Source of the DNA: Pseudomonas kilonensis
GTDB lineage: Bacteria; Pseudomonadota; Gammaproteobacteria; Pseudomonadales; Pseudomonadaceae
Assembly (NCBI RefSeq): GCF_001269885.1
Contig: NZ_LHVH01000020.1
Location: 62,001-126,000 of the forward strand
Direction of reading: 5' to 3'
DNA length: 64,000 nucleotides
Positions 9,173 to 16,365 of the stretch are shown here, piece by piece. Numbering within the stretch: position 1 is the stretch's first letter; the number at the start of each line of letters is the position of its first letter. Position numbers and translations under genes: made by a program. A model generated the notes under the pieces. The model had not been told where the DNA came from and ran no database searches. It was given only the letters and a program-made list of their open reading frames with translations.

Positions 9173-10228
9173 ATGTCAGAAAAGCCACGCCGAATGCTTC
9201 GCCCTACCATGGCCGATGTCGCCCGGGAAGCCGGAGTCAGCCTGTCTACTGTCGATCGGGTGCTGAACCTGCGCGCCGATGTGCGCGCCGACACCGCCCA
9301 ACGCATTGCCGCGGCGGCCGCGCGGTTGGGGTTCCATGCCAAGGGCGTTATCGAACAGCGGGTGCTCAACGACCGCCCGACCTTGCGGCTTGGCTTCCTG
9401 TTGCAGAAAAGTGGTGTGCCTTTCTACCAGGGGCTTGCCCACGCGTTGTCGAACGCTGCCGCGACCTGCACGCGAGCACGGATTCGCGTGGTCATCGGCT
9501 ACTTGGACGACCTCGACCCGGTCATCGTGGCGCAACGCATCCTGGCCCTGCGCGATCAAGTGGACGGGCTGGGCGTGGTGGCGGTGGATCATCCCCGGGT
9601 CCGGGAGGCGGTTGCGCAATTGCGCGAGACGGGTGTTTCGGTGGTGGCGCTGCTGTCGGAGCTGTCCAGCGCCAGCGGCACGGGGTATGTCGGGTTGGAC
9701 AATCGACTCACGGGCCGCACGGCAGGCTGGTTCATCAGCCGTCTGGCGAGGCAACCCGGGGCGGCGGCTGTCATGCTCAGCAGCCAGCGTTTCCAGTGCC
9801 AGGAATTGTGTGAGCTGAGCTTTCGCAGTTATCTGGCCGAGCACTCCAGCGAATGGGAGCTGCTCGCATCGCGCCTGACGCTGGAGGACGATGAGTTCGC
9901 GTATGGCAACACGTTGGACTTGCTCAGCGCAGAGCCTGACCTGGTGGGGCTTTATGTGGCCGGTGGTGGCGTCGCCGGCGTATTGCGGGCCTTGCGTAGC
10001 CTCCAGGAACAGCGGATTCGCTTGCCGGTGGTGGTGTGCCACGACCTGACGCCGTTGACACGCGAGGCGTTGAAGACGGGCCTGGTCCAGGCGGTGCTGT
10101 CGCATCCTGTCGTGACCATGGCCGAACAGGCCGTCGAAGCCCTGGTCGAAGCGGCGACTGCTACGTCGCCAGGCCCGGCGCCGAGGCGGGTGGTGCCGCT
10201 TCAGATTGATGTGCCGGAAAGCGTGTAG
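9173..10228 (+). CDS. LacI family transcriptional regulator of the sugar block
   Basis: 351 residues. The N-terminal helix-turn-helix and hinge read MADVAREAGVSLSTVDRVLN, the LacI signature, with VD in place of the more usual VS. A periplasmic-binding-protein fold follows (LRLGFLLQKSGVPFYQGLA, VDGLGVVAVDHPRVREAV, GRTAGWFISRL, GLYVAGGGVAGVLRAL). It probably binds a sugar or cyclitol inducer. It is divergent from the TIM-barrel/dehydrogenase/TIM-barrel block, whose repressor it most likely is. No transporter for an inducer is encoded nearby. Confidence 0.9.
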   Translation: MSEKPRRMLRPTMADVAREAGVSLSTVDRVLNLRADVRADTAQRIAAAAARLGFHAKGVIEQRVLNDRPTLRLGFLLQKSGVPFYQGLAHALSNAAATCTRARIRVVIGYLDDLDPVIVAQRILALRDQVDGLGVVAVDHPRVREAVAQLRETGVSVVALLSELSSASGTGYVGLDNRLTGRTAGWFISRLARQPGAAAVMLSSQRFQCQELCELSFRSYLAEHSSEWELLASRLTLEDDEFAYGNTLDLLSAEPDLVGLYVAGGGVAGVLRALRSLQEQRIRLPVVVCHDLTPLTREALKTGLVQAVLSHPVVTMAEQAVEALVEAATATSPGPAPRRVVPLQIDVPESV

Positions 10229-10240
10229 CTGCACAAAACA

Positions 10241-10264
10241 TGTACAAAACTAAAATTATGTACA
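10241..10264. promoter_or_regulatory. LitR/CarH-type operator TGTACA-N12-TGTACA upstream of the chalcone-isomerase-like gene
   Basis: TGTACA at 10241-10246 and 10259-10264 with exactly 12 nt between, ending 37 nt before the ATG at 10302. As I recall, MerR-family LitR/PplR light regulators of Pseudomonas putida bind this spacing. A second copy of the same arrangement stands before the NTF2-like gene at the other end of the locus. The match is direct; the regulator is inferred. Confidence 0.7.
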
Positions 10265-10301
10265 AATATTAGGATTCCCTTGATAAGCGGGTAACGCCTT
10301 C

Positions 10302-10868
10302 ATGGCCTGGTCGTTCGCGCTCAGGAAAAGCCTGATTGCCATAGCGCTTTGCATGTTTACGCTTTACTGCCCCCAAGTCTTGTCGGACTGGCGCGGCGTA
10401 TTGCCAGGCACGCGTCTGGTTGGACAAGCCGATTTCGACTGGTATGGGTTCGACGTCTATCAGGCCAGGCTCTGGAGTGCGGCCGCTGCGCCAAGCCTGG
10501 AAACAGCGTTTGCTCTGGAACTCAATTACCGACGCGCCATCGACAAAGAGTCTTTGGTCGAAACGAGCCTGAAGGAAATGCAGCGTCTCAACGGTGCGCC
10601 CCTGGACGCCAAGCGCCGGGACGAATGGGCCGCGCAAATGCGCCGTGCCTTTATTGATGTGAAGCCTGGAAGTCGTATCACTGGCCTGTATCTGCCGGGG
10701 CAGGGCTGTCGTTTCTATGTGGGTGAAAAACTGTCTCTCGCGGTCACAGACTCGCTATTCGCCCGGGCATTTTTTGCCATCTGGCTCGATCCTCGAACTC
10801 GAGAGCCTGATCTTAGAAATCAATTGCTTGGAATCAAAACCTCAAGTGAAGGGAGAGATGAGCAGTGA
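10302..10868 (+). CDS. Chalcone isomerase-like exported protein
   Basis: 188 residues. An N-terminal hydrophobic segment (SLIAIALCMFTLYCPQVLS) suggests export. The body has features of bacterial chalcone-isomerase-like proteins: VGQADFDWYGFDVYQARLW, ALELNYRRAIDKESLVETSL and PGSRITGLYLPGQGCRFYV. Plant chalcone isomerase chemistry is not expected; bacterial members are of unknown function and occur with DUF3833, DUF2878, CFA-synthase-like and DUF1365 genes, as here. The stop codon overlaps the GTG of a 21-codon remnant ORF (GTGA), implying translational coupling. The LitR-type operator upstream suggests light or singlet-oxygen induction. Confidence 0.8.
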   Translation: MAWSFALRKSLIAIALCMFTLYCPQVLSDWRGVLPGTRLVGQADFDWYGFDVYQARLWSAAAAPSLETAFALELNYRRAIDKESLVETSLKEMQRLNGAPLDAKRRDEWAAQMRRAFIDVKPGSRITGLYLPGQGCRFYVGEKLSLAVTDSLFARAFFAIWLDPRTREPDLRNQLLGIKTSSEGRDEQ

Positions 10869-10930
10869 GGCATTTTATGATGGCATTGCTGTTGATGCTG
10901 GGCCTGACCCATTGCGCAAACGTGCCATGA
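10865..10930 (+). pseudogene. 21-codon lipoprotein-signal ORF, possible remnant of a DUF3833 gene
   Basis: GTG at 10865 overlaps the preceding stop (GTGA), and the TGA at 10928-10930 overlaps the next ATG (ATGA). The peptide reads MRHFMMALLLMLGLTHCANVP if GTG initiates: a basic N-terminus, hydrophobic core and a lipobox-like LTHC, then it stops. In related loci a DUF3833 lipoprotein follows the chalcone-isomerase-like gene and starts in the same style. I infer that its body was deleted and only the signal remains. A functional leader peptide coupling translation to the next gene is the alternative. Confidence 0.45.
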
Positions 10931-11232
10931 ACTTGCAGGCGCTCACGGAGCTGGCTGTCGAGGGGCGAGTCCGCGAACTGGAGTTGTTGTCACTGGAGGG
11001 TGGCATCTACGTATTGCGCGCCCGACTGGACGGTGGCCTGCGTACGTTGCTCGATGAGTCGGGAAAGACTTTGCATATACGTTCCACCACCCATTTGCGT
11101 GAGCTGCTGCGTTTCGTCCCGCGGCTGCCCTGCACGCTGGTGCAACAGGTTGTCCATGATGAGATGTGTGGCCAGCGCGAGGGGCCGATCGAGCCGCTGC
11201 GCATGCCGCTTTTCCTCGACGAGCCCTGGTAG
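10927..11232 (+). CDS. DUF6482 family protein
   Basis: 101 residues from the ATG at 10927 (MNLQALTELAVEGRVRELEL). A longer in-frame reading back to 10717 overlaps the upstream gene entirely and is rejected. It is a small soluble protein of Pseudomonas-type DUF6482 character: ELLSLEGGIYVLRARL, TLLDESGKTLHIRS and a C-terminal MPLFLDEPW. Function unknown. Third cistron after the chalcone-isomerase-like gene, joined by ATGA overlap to the short remnant ORF. Its stop is 21 nt from the stop of the convergent DUF2878 gene. Confidence 0.7.
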   Translation: MNLQALTELAVEGRVRELELLSLEGGIYVLRARLDGGLRTLLDESGKTLHIRSTTHLRELLRFVPRLPCTLVQQVVHDEMCGQREGPIEPLRMPLFLDEPW

Positions 11233-11253
11233 CGACGGCGTTCTGGGGCCAGT

Positions 11254-11742
11254 TCAGTTCGGCTCGGCCAGACGCAGCGCCAGGGTTAGCCATAACGCCC
11301 ATAGCGGTGCCAGGAACAGGGCGGTGCCAACGACCCCCAGTGGCAAGGCGACGCCCGCCAGTGGCGCCCCCACGCAATAGGCCAGCGGACCACCGACCAA
11401 GCCCAGCAACACACCACGCGATACCGGCCGCCTGGCCCAGGCCAGGCTATGACGCAGGCCTGTGGCAAACACCAGCCAGAGCAGCGCCAGCCAGAGCGGC
11501 AGCGGGGTTTGCTTGAATATGAACAAGCCCTGCGTACCCAGGCTCCAGTCCAGCAGCATGCCACTGAGCCCGACACGCATCACCGCAAACAGCTCTGCCC
11601 GGGGAGCAGGACACAGCCACAGGTGGGCCAGCAATCCGATGACCACCAGCAACAGCCACCACGGGTCCTGTGCCCCGAGCACACAGCCCCACCAACCCAG
11701 TTGCAACCAGAGGGCATTGACGATCAGGCCGGTGCGGCTCAT
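11254..11742 (-). CDS. DUF2878 family membrane protein
   Basis: 162 residues from the ATG at 11742, whose A is the last base of the upstream stop (TGATG). The upstream in-frame extension lies within the CFA-synthase gene and is discarded. Several hydrophobic helices are evident (GLIVNALWLQLGWWGCVLG, WWLLLVVIGLLAHLWLC, WLALLWLVFATGLRHSLAW, GVALPLGVVGTALFLAPLW), indicating a small integral inner-membrane protein. DUF2878 has no assigned activity but recurrently follows CFA-synthase-like and DUF1365 genes. Last gene of the minus-strand operon starting at 16219. Confidence 0.82.
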   Translation of the reverse strand: MSRTGLIVNALWLQLGWWGCVLGAQDPWWLLLVVIGLLAHLWLCPAPRAELFAVMRVGLSGMLLDWSLGTQGLFIFKQTPLPLWLALLWLVFATGLRHSLAWARRPVSRGVLLGLVGGPLAYCVGAPLAGVALPLGVVGTALFLAPLWALWLTLALRLAEPN

Positions 11743-13010
11743 CACGTATCCTGGTACTCCAGCAGGGCGGTTCGACGGGCGCCGGGCCCGGCGAAGAGCA
11801 GTTGGGCCACGCCGATGGCACGCTCGATGAATCCACCTTCGCAGTAACACAGGTAGAACTCCCACAGGCGCTGGAAGGTTTCGTCGTAGCCCAACTGCGC
11901 CAAGGCCTGGTGCGATTGGCGAAAGTTGTCGTGCCAGTGCCGCAGTGTACGGGCGTAGTGCGCGCCGAAGTCCTCGAGATGCAGGAGGTTGAGCGGCGTC
12001 TGGGTGCTGGCAGTCTTCAGCAGGATCGACAGTGACGGTAACGCGCCACCGGGAAAAACATGGCGCTGGATAAAGTCCACCGAGCGTCGGGCCTGCTCAT
12101 AACGCTGGTCGCGGATGGTGATCGATTGCAGCAGCATCAGCCCGTCGTCCTTGAGCAGCGCGGCGCAGCGCCGGAAGTACTCGGGCAGATAGCGATGCCC
12201 GACGGCTTCGATCATTTCAATGGACACCAGCTTGTCGTAGCGCCCTTGCAAGTCACGGTAGTCCTTGCGCAACACCTGCACCTGCTGTTGCAGGCCCAAT
12301 TCTTCGACACGTCGACAGGTGTGGGTGTATTGCTCCAGGGACAGCGTGGTCGTGGTCACCTTGCAGCCATAATGGCTGGCTGCGTAGATGGCGAGGCTGC
12401 CCCAACCCGTGCCGATCTCCAGCAAATGGTCGCCGGGACGCAGGTCGAGTTTGCGGCAGATACGGGCGAGCTTGTTGAGCTGGGCCTCTTCCAGACTTTG
12501 TTCGGGGCTTTCGAACAGGGCGGCTGAATACATCATGGTGGGGTCGAGCAGGCGCTCGAACAGAGCATTGCCCAAGTCGTAATGGGCAATGATATTGCGC
12601 CGCGAACCCCGTCGACTGTTGCGGTTGAGCCAGTGCAGCCAGCGCAACAGCGGGCGGCCGATGCGAGCCAGGCCGCTGTCCATGGCATCGAGCACATCCA
12701 GGTTGGCGACGAACAGGCGCGTCACCGCCGTCAGGTCGCCGCTGCGCCAATAGCCGTGGACATAAGCCTCGCCAGCGCCGATGGAACCGTTGCACGCAAC
12801 CATGCCCCAGACCGCGTCGTCGAGGATCTCGACCTCGGCCATCAAGGGGCTGGCCAGGTCACCGAAGCTCAATGGCTCGCCATTGAGTAGCAGTCGCAGG
12901 TGGCCGTGACGCAGGCGGCGCAACTGACCCAGCACGGCTTGCTTGAAAAACCCTCCGTTAAAGAGGTCGCAACTACCAGCCTTGGTAGCGCTCAGGGTCG
13001 GTTCGGGCAT
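11742..13010 (-). CDS. Cyclopropane-fatty-acyl-phospholipid synthase-like methyltransferase (possible UfaM)
   Basis: 422 residues. Class I SAM methyltransferase with EIGTGWGSLAIYAA at about 198-211. It carries CFA-synthase landmarks: IIAHYDLGNALFERLLD, MMYSAALFESPEQSLEEAQ, KVTTTTLSLEQY, KLVSIEMIEAVGHRYLPEYF and QRHVFPGGALPS. CFA synthases methylate unsaturated acyl chains of membrane phospholipids. In light- or singlet-oxygen-induced loci with DUF1365 and FAD-oxidoreductase partners, the homologue (UfaM in Rhodobacter) methylates a diene towards furan fatty acids. The neighbours here favour that role, but sequence alone does not separate the two. The start overlaps the DUF1365 gene by 38 nt. 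Confidence 0.85.
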   Translation of the reverse strand: MPEPTLSATKAGSCDLFNGGFFKQAVLGQLRRLRHGHLRLLLNGEPLSFGDLASPLMAEVEILDDAVWGMVACNGSIGAGEAYVHGYWRSGDLTAVTRLFVANLDVLDAMDSGLARIGRPLLRWLHWLNRNSRRGSRRNIIAHYDLGNALFERLLDPTMMYSAALFESPEQSLEEAQLNKLARICRKLDLRPGDHLLEIGTGWGSLAIYAASHYGCKVTTTTLSLEQYTHTCRRVEELGLQQQVQVLRKDYRDLQGRYDKLVSIEMIEAVGHRYLPEYFRRCAALLKDDGLMLLQSITIRDQRYEQARRSVDFIQRHVFPGGALPSLSILLKTASTQTPLNLLHLEDFGAHYARTLRHWHDNFRQSHQALAQLGYDETFQRLWEFYLCYCEGGFIERAIGVAQLLFAGPGARRTALLEYQDT

Positions 13011-13797
13011 GATTGGGATCCTTGTGAGCGGTTTGACCCAGACTCAGGCCGTCTTCGCTGGCCTGATGGGCGTAGAGGGGCGTGCGTTTGAAAAGCAGGC
13101 GCAGGGCCTGCCAGTAAATGGCGCTTACGGTGCGCAAGCTCATCCAGGGGAAGGCCAGGACATGTCGGCGCAGCGAAGAGGCGTCGAGGGGGTGGCGCTT
13201 GAGTGCCAGGTCGGCCTCGAACACCTTGTGGCCGTCGCGCCAGTTCTCCATGCGTATGCGGATGTGCGTGTCCTGGACGAGGAATCCCATGTGATAGTCC
13301 ATATCCCGAGGCAGGAACGGCGATACGTGAAACGCCTTGGCCACCCTGAAGGCACAGGACTCGCCGGGAGGCACCGGCAATACATAGTGATAGCGCTCGC
13401 GCCATGGGGTGTTGCGCACTTCGCAGAGGATCGCCGCCAGGCGCCCGTTGGCTTCATGGCAGAAATAGAAACTCACCGGGTTGAACGACAGGCCCCAACT
13501 GCGCGGCTGAGTCAGCAGGTGAATCGCCCCTTGGGGAGCGGCACCCAGGGCTTCGTTGAGGATCTGGCGCACGGCATCGACCAGGGGAACCCCAAGACGG
13601 GTGCGCGATGGCAGGTAGTCGCGCTCGCGCCAGCACAGGGGGGCCCAGGACCAGGGCCGTAGCAGGCGCGACAACCCCAGCATGTGTTCCTGTTCGGCGA
13701 GGTCCACGTAAAGCATGCCGATCCGATAGCGGAAGGCGTGGATTCGCGGCGTATGGCGCCGATGATCAATCCAGCCGCGACACACACTGCTGTTCAA
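12973..13797 (-). CDS. DUF1365 domain-containing protein
   Basis: 274 residues starting MNSSVCRGWIDHRRHTPRIH, typical of DUF1365 (xHxRxxPxxHxFxY). Other family segments: WSWAPLCWRERDYLP, LLTQPRSWGLSFNPVSFYFC, ILCEVRNTPWRERYHYVLP and AKAFHVSPFLPRDMDYHMGF. Function is not established. The gene is nearly always between an FAD-dependent oxidoreductase and a CFA-synthase-like methyltransferase, which implies a lipid-modification role. Here it overlaps the upstream FAD gene by 4 nt (13794-13797) and the downstream synthase by 38 nt, so the three proteins are translationally coupled. Confidence 0.9.
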   Translation of the reverse strand: MNSSVCRGWIDHRRHTPRIHAFRYRIGMLYVDLAEQEHMLGLSRLLRPWSWAPLCWRERDYLPSRTRLGVPLVDAVRQILNEALGAAPQGAIHLLTQPRSWGLSFNPVSFYFCHEANGRLAAILCEVRNTPWRERYHYVLPVPPGESCAFRVAKAFHVSPFLPRDMDYHMGFLVQDTHIRIRMENWRDGHKVFEADLALKRHPLDASSLRRHVLAFPWMSLRTVSAIYWQALRLLFKRTPLYAHQASEDGLSLGQTAHKDPNHARTDPERYQGW

Positions 13798-15041
13798 AGC
13801 TGTTCTCCGAAATGCTTTGCCACGTCGAGGGCGCTGACCACGCCATCCTCATGGAAGCCGTTGGCCCAGTAGGCGCCGCAGAAATAGCTGTGCTGATGCC
13901 CTTGCAGATCACCTTGGCGGGCCTGGGCGGCAATGGCGGCGAGGCTGTACTGAGGGTGCGCATAATCGAAGCGCGCAAGCACCTTGGCCGGGTCGACCGC
14001 GTCGCCTTGGTTGAGGCTTACGCAGAAGATCACCGGGGCATCCAGGCCCTGGAGCAGGTTCATGTTGTAGGTCACCGCGGCAGGTGCTTGCGCAGGGCCA
14101 CCGAGCCGATAGTTCCAGCTCGCCCAGGCCTGGGGTCGCAGGGGAAGCAGGCGGGTGTCGGTGTGCAGCAGCACTTCATTGCTGGCGTAGCTCAGGGCGC
14201 CGAGGACTTCACGCTCCGCCAGGCTTGGCGCCTCGAGCAGGGCGAGGGCCTGGTCGCTGTGGCAGGCGAACACCACCTTATCGAAATGCTCGGTGCCAGC
14301 GCTGCTGGTTACGCTAACCCCGGCAACGTTGCGACTGACACGCTGCACTGGGCAATTGAGCCGGATATGTTCGCGAAAGGCTGCGCACAAAGGCTCGATG
14401 TAGCCACGTGAGCCGCCCGCGATCACGCGCCATTGAGGGCGCTGATTGACCGACATGAGGCCGTGGTTGTGGCAAAAACGCACAAAGAACTCGAGCGGGA
14501 ACTCCAGCATCCCGGCGGGCGACATCGACCAGATTGCTGCGCCCATGGGGACGATGTAGTGATCGATGAAACGTTGGCTATACCCTTGGCTGTGCAGGTA
14601 GTCGCCGAGCCGGGCGGTTCGGTCGATGCGCTGCGCCTGCAGGTCGGCGGTGGCCTGCCGATTGAACCTGAGTATGTCCCACAGCATGCCCCAGAACCCG
14701 GGCGAAAACAGATTGCGGCGGCGGGCGAACAGGCTGCGCAGGGTGTGGCCCTTATACTCCTGGCCGGTGGCCGGATCATGCACCGAGAAGCTCATTTCAG
14801 TGGGGCGAGATGCGACCCCCAACTGGTCCAGCAGACGGATGAAATTCGGGTAGGTCCAGTCGTTGTACACAATGAAGCCTGTGTCTACGCCATAGCGCTG
14901 CCCCTGCCAATCGACATCCACGGTGTGGGTGTGGCCACCGATCCTGTCGTCGGCCTCGAACAGGGTAATCTGGTGCCTGCGGGCCAACAGGTAAGCACAT
15001 GTCAGCCCGGAAATGCCGCTGCCGATGATCGCGATGCGCAT
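13794..15041 (-). CDS. FAD-dependent amine-oxidase-like oxidoreductase (possible UfaD-type fatty acid desaturase)
   Basis: 415 residues. N-terminal FAD Rossmann motif MRIAIIGSGISGLTCAYLLA followed by LFEADDRIGGHTHTVDV, typical of the amine oxidase/phytoene desaturase superfamily. Downstream are DTGFIVYNDWTYPNFIRLLD, PMGAAIWSMSPAGMLEFPL and a C-terminal FCGAYWANGFHEDGVVSAL flavin-binding segment. Homologues are often annotated NAD/FAD-binding protein. In the Rhodobacter singlet-oxygen system a family member (UfaD) introduces a second double bond into vaccenoyl chains. The neighbourhood supports, but does not prove, that activity. It sits 3 nt downstream of the SDR gene. Confidence 0.85.
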   Translation of the reverse strand: MRIAIIGSGISGLTCAYLLARRHQITLFEADDRIGGHTHTVDVDWQGQRYGVDTGFIVYNDWTYPNFIRLLDQLGVASRPTEMSFSVHDPATGQEYKGHTLRSLFARRRNLFSPGFWGMLWDILRFNRQATADLQAQRIDRTARLGDYLHSQGYSQRFIDHYIVPMGAAIWSMSPAGMLEFPLEFFVRFCHNHGLMSVNQRPQWRVIAGGSRGYIEPLCAAFREHIRLNCPVQRVSRNVAGVSVTSSAGTEHFDKVVFACHSDQALALLEAPSLAEREVLGALSYASNEVLLHTDTRLLPLRPQAWASWNYRLGGPAQAPAAVTYNMNLLQGLDAPVIFCVSLNQGDAVDPAKVLARFDYAHPQYSLAAIAAQARQGDLQGHQHSYFCGAYWANGFHEDGVVSALDVAKHFGEQL

Positions 15042-15044
15042 GCT

Positions 15045-15800
15045 TCAAGACTCCTTGGAAGGGCGTGCCAGGCGTTGGCCAAGGGCCAGCCGCCAGCGGG
15101 CGGGCAAATGCCCGAGCAGGCGCAGGACCAGCGTGAAGGACCACGGAAACGCAATGTCCAGCGGGCGCGCCGGCAGGCGGCGCGCGATATGGCGGGCGGC
15201 TCGTTGCGCCGACCAGCGCATGGGCATGGGAAAGTCGTTGCGTCGGGTCAGTGGCGTGTCGACGAAGCCGGGACTGACCAGGGTGACATCGATACCCTCG
15301 GCGGCCAGGTCGATGCGCAAGGATTCGATCAGATAACGCAGCGCGGCTTTGGACGCACCGTAGGCGCCGGCGCGAGGCAGGGCCAGCGAGGTGACCGCAC
15401 TGCTCACCGCCACCAGATGTGGACGCTGGCCCCGGCGCAGCAAGGGCAAGGCGGCCTCCAGGCAATGGCAAGTACCCAGCAGGTTGGTGTTGATGAGCCG
15501 TTCGACCAGGCGGGTGTCGAAGTGGTCCGGCTCCAGGTATTCGCAGGTGCCGGCATTGAGGATCACCAGATCGAGCGCCCCCCAATGAAGGTCAATCTGC
15601 TGGCAGATCGTGGCGACCTGATGCGGGTCGGTCAGGTCGCCCGGTAGCACCAATATCTGATCTTGATAGCGTGTGGCCAAGGTCTCCAGGGGTTGGCTCC
15701 GGCGCGCGCTCACAGCCAGGAGATGCCCCTGTTCCAGAAGGACTGCCGCCAATGCCGCGCCAATGCCGCTGCTGGCGCCGGTCAGCCAGACACGGCTCAT
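15045..15800 (-). CDS. Short-chain dehydrogenase/reductase of the light-stress operon
   Basis: 251 residues, classical SDR. NAD(P)-binding TGASSGIGAALA is at the N-terminus, and LVILNAGTCEY stands in the NNAG position. The catalytic serine is in VAVSSAVTSLA and the YxxxK pair is in AYGASKAAL. VSPGFVDTPLT is the cofactor-side loop. The C-terminal stretch is hydrophobic-basic (FTLVLRLLGHLPARWRLALG), which may associate with membrane. A substrate in lipid metabolism is inferred from the neighbours only. It overlaps the NTF2-like gene by 4 nt, so these six minus-strand genes look like one operon. Confidence 0.88.
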   Translation of the reverse strand: MSRVWLTGASSGIGAALAAVLLEQGHLLAVSARRSQPLETLATRYQDQILVLPGDLTDPHQVATICQQIDLHWGALDLVILNAGTCEYLEPDHFDTRLVERLINTNLLGTCHCLEAALPLLRRGQRPHLVAVSSAVTSLALPRAGAYGASKAALRYLIESLRIDLAAEGIDVTLVSPGFVDTPLTRRNDFPMPMRWSAQRAARHIARRLPARPLDIAFPWSFTLVLRLLGHLPARWRLALGQRLARPSKES

Positions 15801-16219
15801 GCCAACCTCCGCTTGAGCCAGCGAATCACCGATCCAAACAGCGGCAGATGTTCGTAGAGCAGGGCGCCTGCGTCGAAAAAGTCTTGATGCAGGTAGATTC
15901 GATCATTCCAACGCAGATAGCTGCAGCCTTGCAGCGCGATGGGTGCTCCCTGCGCCAGGCGGGGGTGGCTGAAATGCAGGGTCCAGCGCAGATAGCCCTC
16001 TCCGGGACCGACTTCATCGAAGGCGTGGAAGTCATAGCGCAGGTTGCTGGCGTTGGCGTACAACTGGGCAAAGTAAGCGCGCAGGGCCGGCAAGCCTTCG
16101 ATCCGGTGCAAAGGGTCTTGGAACTGTATGTCGGCGCTGTAGAGTTCATCGAGCTCAGCCAGGCGACTGGCGTCCAGCTCGGCGAAAGCGTGGGCGAAAC
16201 GCTGGAGGTAGACGGACAT
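15797..16219 (-). CDS. NTF2/SnoaL-like family protein, first gene of the light-stress operon
   Basis: 140 residues from the ATG at 16219 (MSVYLQRFAHAFAELD); GGAG lies a suitable distance upstream, and the further in-frame extension runs into the operator sequences. NTF2-like cone fold: LDELYSADIQFQDPLHRIEG, LRAYFAQLYANASNLRYDFH and DRIYLHQDFFDAGALLYEHL. Family members serve as small enzymes, immunity or ligand-binding proteins, and no activity can be assigned. It is the promoter-proximal gene of the SDR/FAD/DUF1365/CFA/DUF2878 operon, with TGTACA boxes immediately upstream. Confidence 0.8.
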   Translation of the reverse strand: MSVYLQRFAHAFAELDASRLAELDELYSADIQFQDPLHRIEGLPALRAYFAQLYANASNLRYDFHAFDEVGPGEGYLRWTLHFSHPRLAQGAPIALQGCSYLRWNDRIYLHQDFFDAGALLYEHLPLFGSVIRWLKRRLA

Positions 16220-16236
16220 GCATAGGCTCCGATTGT

Positions 16237-16260
16237 TGTACAGGAAATGATTCCTGTACA
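16237..16260. promoter_or_regulatory. LitR/CarH-type operator TGTACA-N12-TGTACA upstream of the NTF2-like gene
   Basis: TGTACA at 16237-16242 and 16255-16260, spacer 12 nt, inside a near-perfect palindrome (TGTACAGGAA...TTCCTGTACA). It begins 18 nt before the start codon of the minus-strand operon, so a bound regulator would block transcription or early elongation. It has the same geometry as the element at 10241-10264. Confidence 0.75.
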
Positions 16261-16286
16261 AGTTTTCAGAAGCCTACTGCACGCCT

Positions 16287-16333
16287 TGTACAAATTAAAG
16301 TTTTTTGTACAAGTAATTTCGCTATTTTGTACA
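16287..16333. promoter_or_regulatory. Additional TGTACA half-sites upstream of the operator
   Basis: Three more TGTACA hexamers at 16287-16292, 16306-16311 and 16328-16333, with spacers of 13 and 16 nt. Together with the two at 16237 and 16255 there are five in 97 nt, far more than expected by chance. They may allow cooperative binding of a tetrameric MerR/B12-type light regulator such as CarH. The AT-rich stretch between them probably contains the promoter. Confidence 0.55.
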
Positions 16334-16365
16334 AGTCCAAGCGAGGCACGCGCTGGACACTGGGG

